A stretch of 64,000 nucleotides of DNA, from the NCBI RefSeq assembly GCF_020532605.1, contig NZ_JAJATW010000006.1:62001-126000 (forward strand), written 5' to 3'. The notes beneath the pieces are model-generated. The model was not told where the DNA came from and ran no database searches. It saw only the letters and a list, made by a program, of their open reading frames with translations. Below are positions 8,158 to 16,430 of this stretch, piece after piece (positions within the stretch are counted from its first letter, which is position 1; each line of letters begins with the position of its first letter). Source of the stretch: Marinomonas algarum (GTDB lineage: Bacteria > Pseudomonadota > Gammaproteobacteria > Pseudomonadales > Marinomonadaceae). A program made the translations under genes and the position numbers.

Positions 8158-9582
8158 CTATTTCAAAAAGTCTTGTTCTAGAGTATGTGTCAATTTACCC
8201 ACCTTGGTAAAGGTTTCTTGGTATTCTTCTTGGCATTTTGAGTCTGCAACCAGCCCGCCTCCTGCCCAACAATGCAGATTGCCTTGGTCGGCCACGAGTG
8301 TTCGGATGGTGATACTGGAGTCCATTTGCCCGTTGGCGCTGAAGTAAGCGATGGATCCGCAATAAACTGAACGCTGATGTGGCTCCAGTTCATCAATGAT
8401 TTCCATGGCGCGAATCTTGGGTGCTCCTGTAATAGAGCCGCCAGGGAAACTTTGGTGAAACACCTTAATTGCCTGATCTGCTTGATCAATGCGACCTTCC
8501 ACTGTCGACACAAGATGATGAACATTGGCATAGCTTTCTAGTGCGAACAGCTTCGGTACCTTGATACTGCCTGTTAGGCAGGTGCGCCCTAGGTCATTTC
8601 TGAGTAAATCCACAATCATAAGGTTTTCTGCACGATCCTTGGTGGAATTCAGGAGTTGATTGGCGTTCGCTTGATCTTCCTCTGGCGTCTTGCCACGCGC
8701 AATGGTGCCTTTGATGGGTTTGGATTCCATTCGTCCCTGGTCGCACAATAAAAAACGTTCCGGCGAATGGCTTAGCAGGCTTTGTTCCGGTGATAGCTGC
8801 AAATACGCCGCAAAAGGCGTAGGGCAGGCCTCACGCAAACGCTGGTAAGCAGTGAATGTGTCCCCTTCATAGGTACTGGAAAAGCGTTGCGCCAAGTTGA
8901 CTTGATAACAGTCGCCCGATTGAATGTAATCTTGCACTGCGGCGAATTTTTCCGCGTATGCATGTTCAGTGGTGTTTGATACAAAAGGGCTTGTTAAGCG
9001 AAAGGCTTGGTGATGGTGTAAATGATGTTTGACTAAAACATCGTCGCACGCACTGGTAAAACGATTAATTAGGTCAGCCGCAACATCACCATCACACCAA
9101 GGAGAGAGAATCAGTTTGGTCGTCTTATCCTGATGAGAGGTGACCACCGCCCATGAATACAGACCTAAGCTTAGGGTATCCAGCGCAATATCGTGTTTCA
9201 CCGTATCAGGCAGTTGTTCAATATAATGACCCCCTTCATAAGTGTAATAGCCGAGCAAGCCACCAATAAAAGGCAGATTTTTAGGGGCGTTTTTTGCCCA
9301 AGGCTCTTGGCAAATTAAGCTCATAAGCTCACTAAGAAGCGTCATTGGGTTGTCAGTATAAGATAAGGTGTATAGAGGCTTGGTTAACCAGGTAATGGGT
9401 TGGTCACCCTTATTTGGATGAATTCTAGCCAAAGGGTCAGCGACCAGAATGTCATAACAAGTGTCTTGAAAGTGCGCGTGATTGCTGTCGAGTAAAGCAG
9501 GGTAAGGCAGGTCTCGTACTGCCGAGAAAAAGGACAACAACGACGATTGGTAAGGCAATTTTACTTGTTCGACTTCTGACAT
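8158..9582 (-). CDS. pabB: Aminodeoxychorismate synthase component I
   Basis: PabB converts chorismate and amide ammonia to 4-amino-4-deoxychorismate for folate synthesis. The chorismate-binding domain fills the C-terminal half. The diagnostic PIKGT motif, with the PabB lysine, replaces the PIAGT of anthranilate synthase. FPGGSITGAPK and the CYQVNLAQRF block are also intact. I chose ATG at 9582 (474 residues, MSEVEQVKLP); the longer frame from GTG 9615 adds 11 residues that look non-homologous. It is followed at once by nudL. The glutaminase partner PabA is not in the window. Confidence 0.93.
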   Translation of the reverse strand: MSEVEQVKLPYQSSLLSFFSAVRDLPYPALLDSNHAHFQDTCYDILVADPLARIHPNKGDQPITWLTKPLYTLSYTDNPMTLLSELMSLICQEPWAKNAPKNLPFIGGLLGYYTYEGGHYIEQLPDTVKHDIALDTLSLGLYSWAVVTSHQDKTTKLILSPWCDGDVAADLINRFTSACDDVLVKHHLHHHQAFRLTSPFVSNTTEHAYAEKFAAVQDYIQSGDCYQVNLAQRFSSTYEGDTFTAYQRLREACPTPFAAYLQLSPEQSLLSHSPERFLLCDQGRMESKPIKGTIARGKTPEEDQANANQLLNSTKDRAENLMIVDLLRNDLGRTCLTGSIKVPKLFALESYANVHHLVSTVEGRIDQADQAIKVFHQSFPGGSITGAPKIRAMEIIDELEPHQRSVYCGSIAYFSANGQMDSSITIRTLVADQGNLHCWAGGGLVADSKCQEEYQETFTKVGKLTHTLEQDFLK

Positions 9583-9720
9583 TTTAAATAAATACCTAGT
9601 AACATAGAATTTCACATGACAAGGACGCTTTGCCTACCTTGCAAACATAAAAAATAAAGCCATTTAGCTAATAGCAAACATTGTATTCTTTTAATAAGGC
9701 TCCTCACAGGTTAATTACAA

Positions 9721-10587
9721 GTGTCTGACGTATTTTTTCTTACTTTACCCAATGCGGACATTGCGTACCGCCTTTACGAAAACACCCACGCAGTCACCGA
9801 TCGAGTGTGTTTATTGTTGCATGGTGCCGGTGTGGCAGGGGAAATCACTTATTCGCCGATGCTGCCTTATTTTACCCAATGGCGATGGATGTTGGTGCCC
9901 GATTTAAAAGGCATGGGAGAATCTTTTCATCGGCCGGGACACGAAGCCGCGGTGAGTATTGACGAGTTGACCGATGAAGTCGCCGCGTTGTTAGCCCATC
10001 TTCAGTGGGAAGATTTTGATGTAGTGGCTTACTCATTAGGCGGGCTTGTTGCGCTCAACTTAAATCGACAGCGTCGTTTACAGGGTAAGCCTGCGGTGAA
10101 GTTAGCACTGTTGGAGCCGGCGTCTTTAGATCGGGAAGACGTCAGTGATTTAATGACGGTACGCCAAAAATACCGACAAGCTTCGCAACTGATTCGAGAT
10201 ACTGGGGATGTGGAGTTGGGGGTCGCTAATTTTATGGACGGTGTATCGCCCAATCGACGTAAGCACCCTGTGGCAGAAGCCACCACACAATCTCGTTTGG
10301 CCCATCGTCCCTTTGGTTTTGCGTATGCGCTGGACGCCGTGACCGACTACGTGGAAGAAATGGCGAAACAGCCTGTACTGCGCCAAGCCATGATCGAGGC
10401 TTCTGAAGAGGTTTTTTTGTTTTCTGGTGCGTTAAGTCATGAGGCATTAAAACAACATTACGATCTATTGAGTGAGCAACAGGCAAACTGGCAGCACGCC
10501 TCTTTAAGCGCGTGCGATCACTCTTTGCCTTTTCAAAAGCCAAGACAAATTGCTCACCATATTAACAAATGGTTTTCAGTCGTGTAG
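9721..10587 (+). CDS. Alpha/beta hydrolase fold protein
   Basis: A 288-residue single-domain alpha/beta hydrolase. It has the oxyanion-hole motif LLHGAGVAGEITYSPML, the nucleophile elbow VAYSLGGLVALN (Ser in S-L-G-G) and a C-terminal histidine in ACDHSLPF, in the normal order. No signal peptide or lid insertion is evident, so it is probably cytoplasmic. The substrate is unknown; esterase, lipase-like and meta-cleavage hydrolase activities all use this fold. It starts at GTG 9721 with AGG upstream, divergent from pabB. The prepilin cluster begins 41 bp downstream and has its own strong ribosome site. Confidence 0.85.
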   Translation: MSDVFFLTLPNADIAYRLYENTHAVTDRVCLLLHGAGVAGEITYSPMLPYFTQWRWMLVPDLKGMGESFHRPGHEAAVSIDELTDEVAALLAHLQWEDFDVVAYSLGGLVALNLNRQRRLQGKPAVKLALLEPASLDREDVSDLMTVRQKYRQASQLIRDTGDVELGVANFMDGVSPNRRKHPVAEATTQSRLAHRPFGFAYALDAVTDYVEEMAKQPVLRQAMIEASEEVFLFSGALSHEALKQHYDLLSEQQANWQHASLSACDHSLPFQKPRQIAHHINKWFSVV

Positions 10588-10628
10588 TTTTACTAGGTCA
10601 CTAAAAAAACAAACAAGGAGGTTTGTTT

Positions 10629-11141
10629 ATGACTCATCAAGCGGGGTTCTCCCTCTTAGAACTGATGTGCGTTTTGGCGGTTATCAGCCTATTGGCATAC
10701 ATCGGTGCTACGCCAATATTGGCATTAGGTCAGCACAATCAAGATAAAAGTACGCTCAATATGGCTCGGCAGCAGTTGGCCGATGCCCTTACTCAGGCGC
10801 GTCAACTGGCCGTAGTGAGTGGTCAAGCCAGTTATGTGTGCGGTGGTACCGGCTGTGATGGTGATTGGTCATCGGGTATCAGTGCTCATCAAACAATGGC
10901 GTCGGGCGACATCGTCAACCCGTTTCTACAACATCGCTTTGCTTCTTCGATAAACATGGTGTGGTCAGGCTTTCCAGTGCAAAAAACGTTTATTGTGTTT
11001 GAGCATCACGGTTTGTCGGGTTATCAGAATGGTACCTTTGAGTTTTGCCTAGGCGACCTTCAAGCGGATCTTGTGTTAAATCAAAACGGTCGATTTTACA
11101 CCACACCGCTGAAGCAAAAAGAGCAGGAGGCTTGTCAATGA
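10629..11141 (+). CDS. Prepilin-like protein, GspH/FimT type
   Basis: A 170-residue type IV pilin-like protein with a class III leader. Cleavage is expected after MTHQAG, releasing FSLLELMCVLAVI with Glu at mature position 5. The C-terminal domain resembles the GspH/FimT family and has a cysteine pair (CGGTGC), plus a third cysteine in EFCLG. Start: ATG 10629 has AAGGAGG 7 nt upstream, while the upstream TTG (10623) would overlap that site. It is the first of four prepilin-like genes. It probably forms part of a minor-pilin or pseudopilin tip complex; whether for type IV pili, DNA uptake or secretion cannot be told here. Confidence 0.83.
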   Translation: MTHQAGFSLLELMCVLAVISLLAYIGATPILALGQHNQDKSTLNMARQQLADALTQARQLAVVSGQASYVCGGTGCDGDWSSGISAHQTMASGDIVNPFLQHRFASSINMVWSGFPVQKTFIVFEHHGLSGYQNGTFEFCLGDLQADLVLNQNGRFYTTPLKQKEQEACQ

Positions 11142-11542
11142 AAGCGCGCCTTCCTGCTACTTTTTATTCACATCAAGGTGGCTGGGTCATGATCGAGATG
11201 ATGCTGTGTCTGGTCTTGTTTTCCGTGGTGTTGCACCTTGCCCAACAACAGTCCAAAAGTCATTGGCAAACGATTCAATTGTCACATCATCAGCAAAGAA
11301 TCGCTATAAACAAAGACAAGCAAAGCGCCATGGCAAATCTTACGCACTCGTCCTTTTGGCGATCAGTCAATGGCACATATGCTATAGAAAAAAAGGCTTA
11401 CCCTAATTGTGTCGTGTGTCGAGGAGATTCCTTAAAGCAATGGTTTTCTGCGTCTCTCTATGGGGTGTATGATGGGGTAGATGATGCCTCTGACAGTGTA
11501 TTTCCTGTTGTATCGACGATGGATCAGGAGGAAACACCATGA
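11138..11542 (+). CDS. Prepilin-like protein, second in cluster
   Basis: A 134-residue protein with a prepilin leader ending in GG, followed by WVMIEMMLCLVLFSVVL, which has Glu at mature position 5. The ATG overlaps the previous stop (ATGA) and AGGAGG lies 7 nt upstream, so translation is coupled. The C-terminal part is short and has a CVVC pair. Position in the cluster and size suggest an equivalent of GspI or PilV, but sequence identity is too low to assign a name. Confidence 0.75.
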   Translation: MKARLPATFYSHQGGWVMIEMMLCLVLFSVVLHLAQQQSKSHWQTIQLSHHQQRIAINKDKQSAMANLTHSSFWRSVNGTYAIEKKAYPNCVVCRGDSLKQWFSASLYGVYDGVDDASDSVFPVVSTMDQEETP

Positions 11543-12435
11543 GGCTGAGTGCGTCTTTGAAAGGAAGTCTGTTGCTGGAAGTGTTGGTGGTGTGTTTATT
11601 GATTGCGTTGTTTTTGCCTTTTTTGGTTTCCGCTTTGGCGAATGTGCAAAACCGTCATCTTTTAGCACAGCAATACCAAAATCAATTTGCTCTTCAGTCC
11701 GCCATAGAGACCCACTTTCAAGCTCAATGGACACGCCTTCTTCCTGCGGGTTGTTCTCTAGATGAGCGTGCATCGATTACCATTCAGTCGGGTTCGATAC
11801 CGCCTGATAGATTGGCTTCTCGTCGGGTGTTTTCCGAATCAGATTGGTTGTATGGAGAAAGTTATGGGTTGTGCCAAGGATCATTCACAGTGACGGAAAA
11901 TCCCCAACAAGAGATAGCATTGGCGTGTCATTGGAAGGAAGGTGAGACAGCGCGCTTTATAACGTGTCGTGACCATTACCTTGGACAAATTATCGATATT
12001 AACAGCCGTGGCAATGTAAGTGACATAATGTTTGAGAGTGATGATGTCATTGGGCAGTCCGGTATCTTGGCCAGCCAAGATGGTTTTTATTGGTATTTAT
12101 CGCCGGGTAAAGATGGCAGCCGTGCATTTTGGCGAACCCCTGCCATTAAGGGCAATTCCAGAGAGTTATTTAAAAATATTGAGCGCTTAGCGATATTTCC
12201 ACTGCTGGACTTAGACGGCGATGGCGCTGTTGACGCGTTAGCAACAGAATACGGCGAATTTTCGTTAGAGCAGGTGCGCGCCTTGTGGGTTGAGTATCAA
12301 TATCGTCTGAGCGATTGTCGTGAGAGCTTGAGTGATCAAGCAGCGCAGGAATACGTGTCGATGCGTGGGGATCAATGGATCTATCGGTCTCCTTGTCAAC
12401 ATGTTGGCAATCAAATTATCAACTTACAGCCGTGA
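11539..12435 (+). CDS. Prepilin-like protein, third in cluster (PilW/GspJ-like by size)
   Basis: This 298-residue protein begins MRLSASLKG followed by SLLLEVLVVCLLIALFLPFL. The leader is cleavable, Glu is at mature position 5, and the hydrophobic stalk helix is long. The large C-terminal domain contains a short acidic stretch DLDGDGAVDAL, which resembles a calcium-binding DxDxDG loop as in some minor pseudopilins. The ATG overlaps the previous stop and AGGAGG precedes it. Its size and position parallel PilW or GspJ. It probably sits at the pilus tip. Confidence 0.75.
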   Translation: MRLSASLKGSLLLEVLVVCLLIALFLPFLVSALANVQNRHLLAQQYQNQFALQSAIETHFQAQWTRLLPAGCSLDERASITIQSGSIPPDRLASRRVFSESDWLYGESYGLCQGSFTVTENPQQEIALACHWKEGETARFITCRDHYLGQIIDINSRGNVSDIMFESDDVIGQSGILASQDGFYWYLSPGKDGSRAFWRTPAIKGNSRELFKNIERLAIFPLLDLDGDGAVDALATEYGEFSLEQVRALWVEYQYRLSDCRESLSDQAAQEYVSMRGDQWIYRSPCQHVGNQIINLQP

Positions 12436-12489
12436 TCTGATGTGAGTGAACAGGTCGATTTATTACGACAGCGAACAAGGATGTAGCAA

Positions 12490-12954
12490 ATGCACTATAA
12501 CAACATCAAGACAGCGCAGTCTGGCTGGGTTTCTTTGCCGATTATTGGTCTTTTATTGGCCGTGGCAAGTATATCAAGTCATTATCAAGAGACGCTCATG
12601 GCGTCGTATCAGTGGCGGGGTAAGTTAAAAGCCGCACAAGAGGAACAGCGTTTCTGGACAGGGTTTGAGCAGACGTTTGTGTTGTCTGCCAATTTTTCTC
12701 AGGCGTTTTCCAGTCAATGTGCCGGGTTTTGTGATTTGAGTTCTGCTCAATACGGTCTGCAAGAGCAAATATGGCAGGGAGCCAGTGATCAGCCATTGAT
12801 TTTTTACCAATGGCACACGTTTACAGAAACAGAGCAGAGGGTGTCCCATCGGCTGTGTGCGTCACAAAATCAGCGGCAATATCGTTGCTGGTGGTGGCGT
12901 GATGAGCAAGTCGTCGCAACAGGGTGGGTTACTGCTGGGAGTGAAAGGCTTTAA
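12490..12954 (+). CDS. Prepilin-like protein without Glu5, fourth in cluster
   Basis: A 154-residue protein with a leader-like N-terminus (MHYNNIKTAQSG then WVSLPIIGLLLAVASIS). If cleaved after the glycine, mature position 5 is proline, not glutamate. Loss of Glu5 is a known feature of the tip pseudopilin GspK. Four later cysteines (SQCAGFC, LCAS, RCWWW) could form disulfides. AAGGATG precedes the ATG; the gap from the previous gene is 54 bp. It overlaps the convergent 89-residue gene by 26 bp. The prepilin assignment rests on the leader and context. Confidence 0.6.
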   Translation: MHYNNIKTAQSGWVSLPIIGLLLAVASISSHYQETLMASYQWRGKLKAAQEEQRFWTGFEQTFVLSANFSQAFSSQCAGFCDLSSAQYGLQEQIWQGASDQPLIFYQWHTFTETEQRVSHRLCASQNQRQYRCWWWRDEQVVATGWVTAGSERL

Positions 12955-13198
12955 GGTGCTCATTGCTGCAAAAGGCGCGCGCTTCTTGATCGTGAACGGC
13001 GTGAGACCGCGGTACAAAGGTGCCACAATGTTCACATCGAACCATGGGTTCTTGCTGGTCTGGTTTGGTTTTAGCGTTGCCCGTTTGGCTCTGTGATTTT
13101 TTAGCTGGCGCTTGGCTGTGCTTAAAAGCAACAAACTGACGATATAACCACCAACCAATTGAGAAAATAGCAACAAAAACGATCAAACGTACAATCAT
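12929..13198 (-). CDS. Small membrane-anchored zinc-ribbon protein, PP0621 type
   Basis: An 89-residue protein with one N-terminal membrane helix (MIVRLIVFVAIFSIGWWLY), a charged linker (about 25-50) and a C-terminal metal-binding module: CEHCGTFVPRSHAV followed by FCSNEH. The pattern matches the small PP0621-family proteins of pseudomonads, which are of unknown function. The 3' end overlaps the fourth prepilin-like gene by 26 bp on the other strand. It is divergent from nadE across 73 bp. Confidence 0.8.
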   Translation of the reverse strand: MIVRLIVFVAIFSIGWWLYRQFVAFKHSQAPAKKSQSQTGNAKTKPDQQEPMVRCEHCGTFVPRSHAVHDQEARAFCSNEHLKAFHSQQ

Positions 13199-13271
13199 AT
13201 ACTTTACCTAGCTTAGGGAATTCCAGACAATAACAGGCATATTCTAACAGAGTTCACGAGATAGCAACTGT

Positions 13272-14909
13272 ATGACATTACGAATAGCAATGGCCCAGCT
13301 GGATATGCTGGTCGGCGACATCACGAAGAACACCCAATCCGTCATCGATGCGGCGCATAACGCCCGCGATGAAGAACAGGCTGACGTGGTGGTGTTTCCT
13401 GAATTAACACTCACTGGTTATCCGCCAGAAGATTTATTGTTGCGTTCTAGTTTGGATTTGCGCATTGAATCTGCTTTGGCAAAGATCTTGGCAGAGGTTC
13501 ATGACATTTATGTGATTGTGGGCTACCCACGTCGTATTGATGGTGAGTTATTTAACTGCGCTGGGGTGATTTATCAAGGTGAGCTTTTATTAGAGTACGC
13601 CAAGCAAAAACTGCCGAACTTTTTGGTATTCGATGATAAGCGTTATTTCCGTGAAGGCGAGGAAGCGGGTATTGTCGACATTCGTGGTGTGCGTGTTGGC
13701 CTGAGTATTTGTGAAGATATTTGGCATCCACAGCCAATTGCACAGGCAAAAGCGGCCGGTGCTGAGCTGATACTCAATCTCAACGCTTCACCGTATCACA
13801 CTGAGAAAATGGGTGAGCGCGAGGCTTTGCTGCATCAGCGCGCTACCGAAGTCAGTTTGCCTATTGTGTATGTCAATTATATGGGGGCGCAAGATGAATT
13901 GGTGTACGAAGGTGGCTCTTTTGCGGTGAATGCAAAAGGCTTAAAAGTCAGACAAGCGCCTTGGTTTGAAGCGGGTTTATACTGTGTCGACATCATTGTT
14001 GATCAAAGCCAACCAAACAAAGTAGAACCGGTTGCAGGGGCGATTTCCCCCGCGTTAGGCTTAGAGGCCAGTGTGTATCAGGCGATGGTGCTGGGTCTGC
14101 GAGACTACATCACTAAAAATCGCTTCAAAGGCATTGTATTGGGTCTGAGCGGTGGTATTGACTCTGCCTTATCCCTTGCGGTGGCCGTTGATGCCATTGG
14201 TGCCGATCGAGTGCAAGCGGTGATGATGCCCTACACCTACACGTCGTCGATCAGTTTGCACGATGCTGAAGAGGAAGCGAATTTGCTTGGCGTGAAATAC
14301 AGCGTGTTGCCCATTGAACCCATGGTATCGGCCTTTACTGAGGTGTTAGCACCAGAGTTTGACGGCTATGGCAAGGACACCACCGAAGAGAATTTACAAG
14401 CGCGCACCCGTGGTGTGGCCCTGATGGCCATCTCCAATAAAAAAGGCTTAATGGTTCTGACCACCGGCAACAAGAGCGAAATGGCCGTAGGCTACGCCAC
14501 TTTATATGGCGACATGGTGGGTGGCTATTCGGTGTTAAAAGACGTGTTTAAAACGCTCGTCTTTAAGCTATGCCGCTACCGTAACACGCTTGGTTATGTC
14601 ATCCCAGAACGTGTCATTACGCGCCCGCCCTCGGCGGAATTAGCACCGGATCAAAAAGACGAAGATTCGTTACCAAGCTACGATATTTTGGATGAAATTT
14701 TGCGCCTATACATAGAAGAGGATCAAAGTGCTGGCGCTATTTTAGCGACGGGACAGTTTGACCGCGATACTGTGTATCGCGTGCTGCGTTTGGTCGATGT
14801 TAACGAATACAAACGTCGTCAAGCGCCAACAGGTGTACGTATCACTGCCCGTGGCTTTGGCCGTGATCGTCGTTATCCGATTACCAATGGCTGGCATATC
14901 GGTGAGTAA
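13272..14909 (+). CDS. nadE: Glutamine-dependent NAD+ synthetase
   Basis: This 545-residue two-domain enzyme makes NAD+ from nicotinate adenine dinucleotide, ATP and glutamine in the final step of NAD biosynthesis. The N-terminal nitrilase-type glutaminase has Glu in FPELTLTGYPPEDLL, Lys in KQKLPNF and the catalytic Cys in LSICEDIWHP. The C-terminal synthetase domain has the PP-loop VLGLSGGIDSALSLAVAVD, TTGNKSEMAVGYATLYGDM and the conserved RPPSAEL segment. Length and domain order are normal. Its last codons overlap the start of the next gene. Confidence 0.97.
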   Translation: MTLRIAMAQLDMLVGDITKNTQSVIDAAHNARDEEQADVVVFPELTLTGYPPEDLLLRSSLDLRIESALAKILAEVHDIYVIVGYPRRIDGELFNCAGVIYQGELLLEYAKQKLPNFLVFDDKRYFREGEEAGIVDIRGVRVGLSICEDIWHPQPIAQAKAAGAELILNLNASPYHTEKMGEREALLHQRATEVSLPIVYVNYMGAQDELVYEGGSFAVNAKGLKVRQAPWFEAGLYCVDIIVDQSQPNKVEPVAGAISPALGLEASVYQAMVLGLRDYITKNRFKGIVLGLSGGIDSALSLAVAVDAIGADRVQAVMMPYTYTSSISLHDAEEEANLLGVKYSVLPIEPMVSAFTEVLAPEFDGYGKDTTEENLQARTRGVALMAISNKKGLMVLTTGNKSEMAVGYATLYGDMVGGYSVLKDVFKTLVFKLCRYRNTLGYVIPERVITRPPSAELAPDQKDEDSLPSYDILDEILRLYIEEDQSAGAILATGQFDRDTVYRVLRLVDVNEYKRRQAPTGVRITARGFGRDRRYPITNGWHIGE

Positions 14910-16359
14910 CGGTTGTTGGGCCGCTTGCCCAGACTGCCAAGGCCGAGGTAAAAAAAGTCGTCGGCTGAGAAAAAAGGTACGACTCAATTACCTACAGGCC
15001 GTAGAAAAGTTTACTCAGTCCAATGGGAGGGGAGCGGCACCTGAGAAGCCCAGAGGTCATCTTGAGTCTTGTCAGACGTGCTCAGGTTCGGGGCTATTAG
15101 CCTCCCCTGTTTTTCCTGATGCCAACACGCAAGATTACCCTCATGTGGCGATTATAGGCGGCGGTATTGGCGGTGTTGCTCTTGCCGTAGCCTGTTTGCA
15201 CCGTGGTATTCCTTTTACGCTTTACGAACGTGACGAATGTTTTGATGTGCGCTCTCAAGGTTATGGGCTTACTTTGCAACAGGCGAGCCGAGCCATTGAA
15301 GGGCTAGGCATTTTTACGTTAGACCAAGGCGTTGTGTCGACACGACATGTGGTTTACACCCCGGAAGGTAAGCAGGTGGGCGAGTGGGGCATGCGCAAGT
15401 GGATGGCGTCGTCAGAGCAAGCCAGTGTAAAACGCTCTAATGTGCACATTGCCCGGCAGTCATTGCGTTTGGCTTTGCTAGAGCAATTGGAAGGGCAAGA
15501 GCAACTGGAAGGAAAAGAGCAAGTACAGTGGGGCCATCAACTGGTGCGGTTTGAGCAACACAATAATGCGCCAGCCAGTCTTGTTTTTGATGTGAATGGC
15601 GAACAGCGAACAGCGACGGCTGACCTTGTGGTGGGCGCGGATGGTATTCGCAGTATGGTACGTCAACACTTGATTAACGAGGAGATTGCGCCATTAAGGT
15701 ATTTAGGGTGTGTGGTGATCCTAGGTATTTGTCCATTGCGTGATTTGCCCGACACCGACGACGCGTTATTGGATTCAGCGACCGTTTTCCAGACGGCAAA
15801 CGGCAATGAACGCATCTATATTATGCCTTATGATGCGGAATCCGTGATGTGGCAGTTGAGTTTTCCAATGGCAGAGAGTGAGGCCAAAGCATTGAGTGCA
15901 CAGGGCGCGGAGGCGTTGAAGAAAGAAGCGTGCCGACGTACCCAGTGGCATGATCCTATCCCGCAAATTTTGGCGGCGACTCAAAGTAATCTGGTGTCAG
16001 GCTATCCGGTTTACGACCGAGCCCTGTTACAACCTGAGTGGTTACATTATGCGACACAGGCGACCTTGATTGGGGATGCGGCTCATCCTATGAGTCCTTT
16101 TAAAGGACAAGGAGCGAACCAAGCCATATTGGATGCCCTGTCGTTGGCCCGTGAAATTACCAAAGGTTGCTGGTCTTTATCTAATTGGCGTGAACAAGGC
16201 ATTAGAGACCATGTTTTAGTGCCTTTTGAAGAGGAAATGACGGCTCGTAGCTCGGTAAAAGTAAAAGACTCTGCTGCAGCGGCGGAATTTCTTCATTCTG
16301 ATATTGTTCTTTACGAAAGCGATGAGCCCCGTGGCCGTTGCCTTAAAAAAATACTTTAA
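14887..16359 (+). CDS. FAD-dependent monooxygenase with N-terminal DnaJ-like CxxCxGxG zinc motifs
   Basis: About 490 residues. Residues 1-75 contain two CxxCxGxG motifs (CPDCQGRG and CQTCSGSG) about 45 residues apart, as in the zinc-finger region of DnaJ, and would bind one zinc. From about residue 85 there is a group A flavin monooxygenase: the dinucleotide motif AIIGGGIGGVALAVA with LYERD, the DG motif VVGADGIRSM, and the FAD motif LIGDAAHPMSPFKGQGANQA. Substrate unknown. Start ATG 14887 overlaps nadE by 23 bp; GTG 14902 is an equally possible start. Neither has a clear ribosome site, so coupling to nadE is likely. A short 18-bp tandem repeat lies inside the gene. Confidence 0.82.
   Translation: MAGISVSNGCWAACPDCQGRGKKSRRLRKKVRLNYLQAVEKFTQSNGRGAAPEKPRGHLESCQTCSGSGLLASPVFPDANTQDYPHVAIIGGGIGGVALAVACLHRGIPFTLYERDECFDVRSQGYGLTLQQASRAIEGLGIFTLDQGVVSTRHVVYTPEGKQVGEWGMRKWMASSEQASVKRSNVHIARQSLRLALLEQLEGQEQLEGKEQVQWGHQLVRFEQHNNAPASLVFDVNGEQRTATADLVVGADGIRSMVRQHLINEEIAPLRYLGCVVILGICPLRDLPDTDDALLDSATVFQTANGNERIYIMPYDAESVMWQLSFPMAESEAKALSAQGAEALKKEACRRTQWHDPIPQILAATQSNLVSGYPVYDRALLQPEWLHYATQATLIGDAAHPMSPFKGQGANQAILDALSLAREITKGCWSLSNWREQGIRDHVLVPFEEEMTARSSVKVKDSAAAAEFLHSDIVLYESDEPRGRCLKKIL
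15481..15522 (+). repeat. 18-bp in-frame tandem repeat
   Basis: GAGCAATTGGAAGGGCAA (15481-15498) is followed directly by the near-copy GAGCAACTGGAAGGAAAA (15499-15516) and a partial third unit GAGCAA. It encodes EQLEGQ-EQLEGK-EQ within the monooxygenase. The copies differ at three positions. It looks like a local slippage duplication in a surface loop. Confidence 0.7.
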
Positions 16360-16430
16360 ACAGGGCGGTATTAATGCCCTGATGATTTCTTACAGATTGT
16401 TATTCATTCATTTCAATAAAACGGCGCTTT

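Noticed and set aside
11432-11773. 113-residue minus-strand frame opposite the prepilin genes
   Set aside because: Lies wholly over coding sequence with prepilin features and has no ribosome site.
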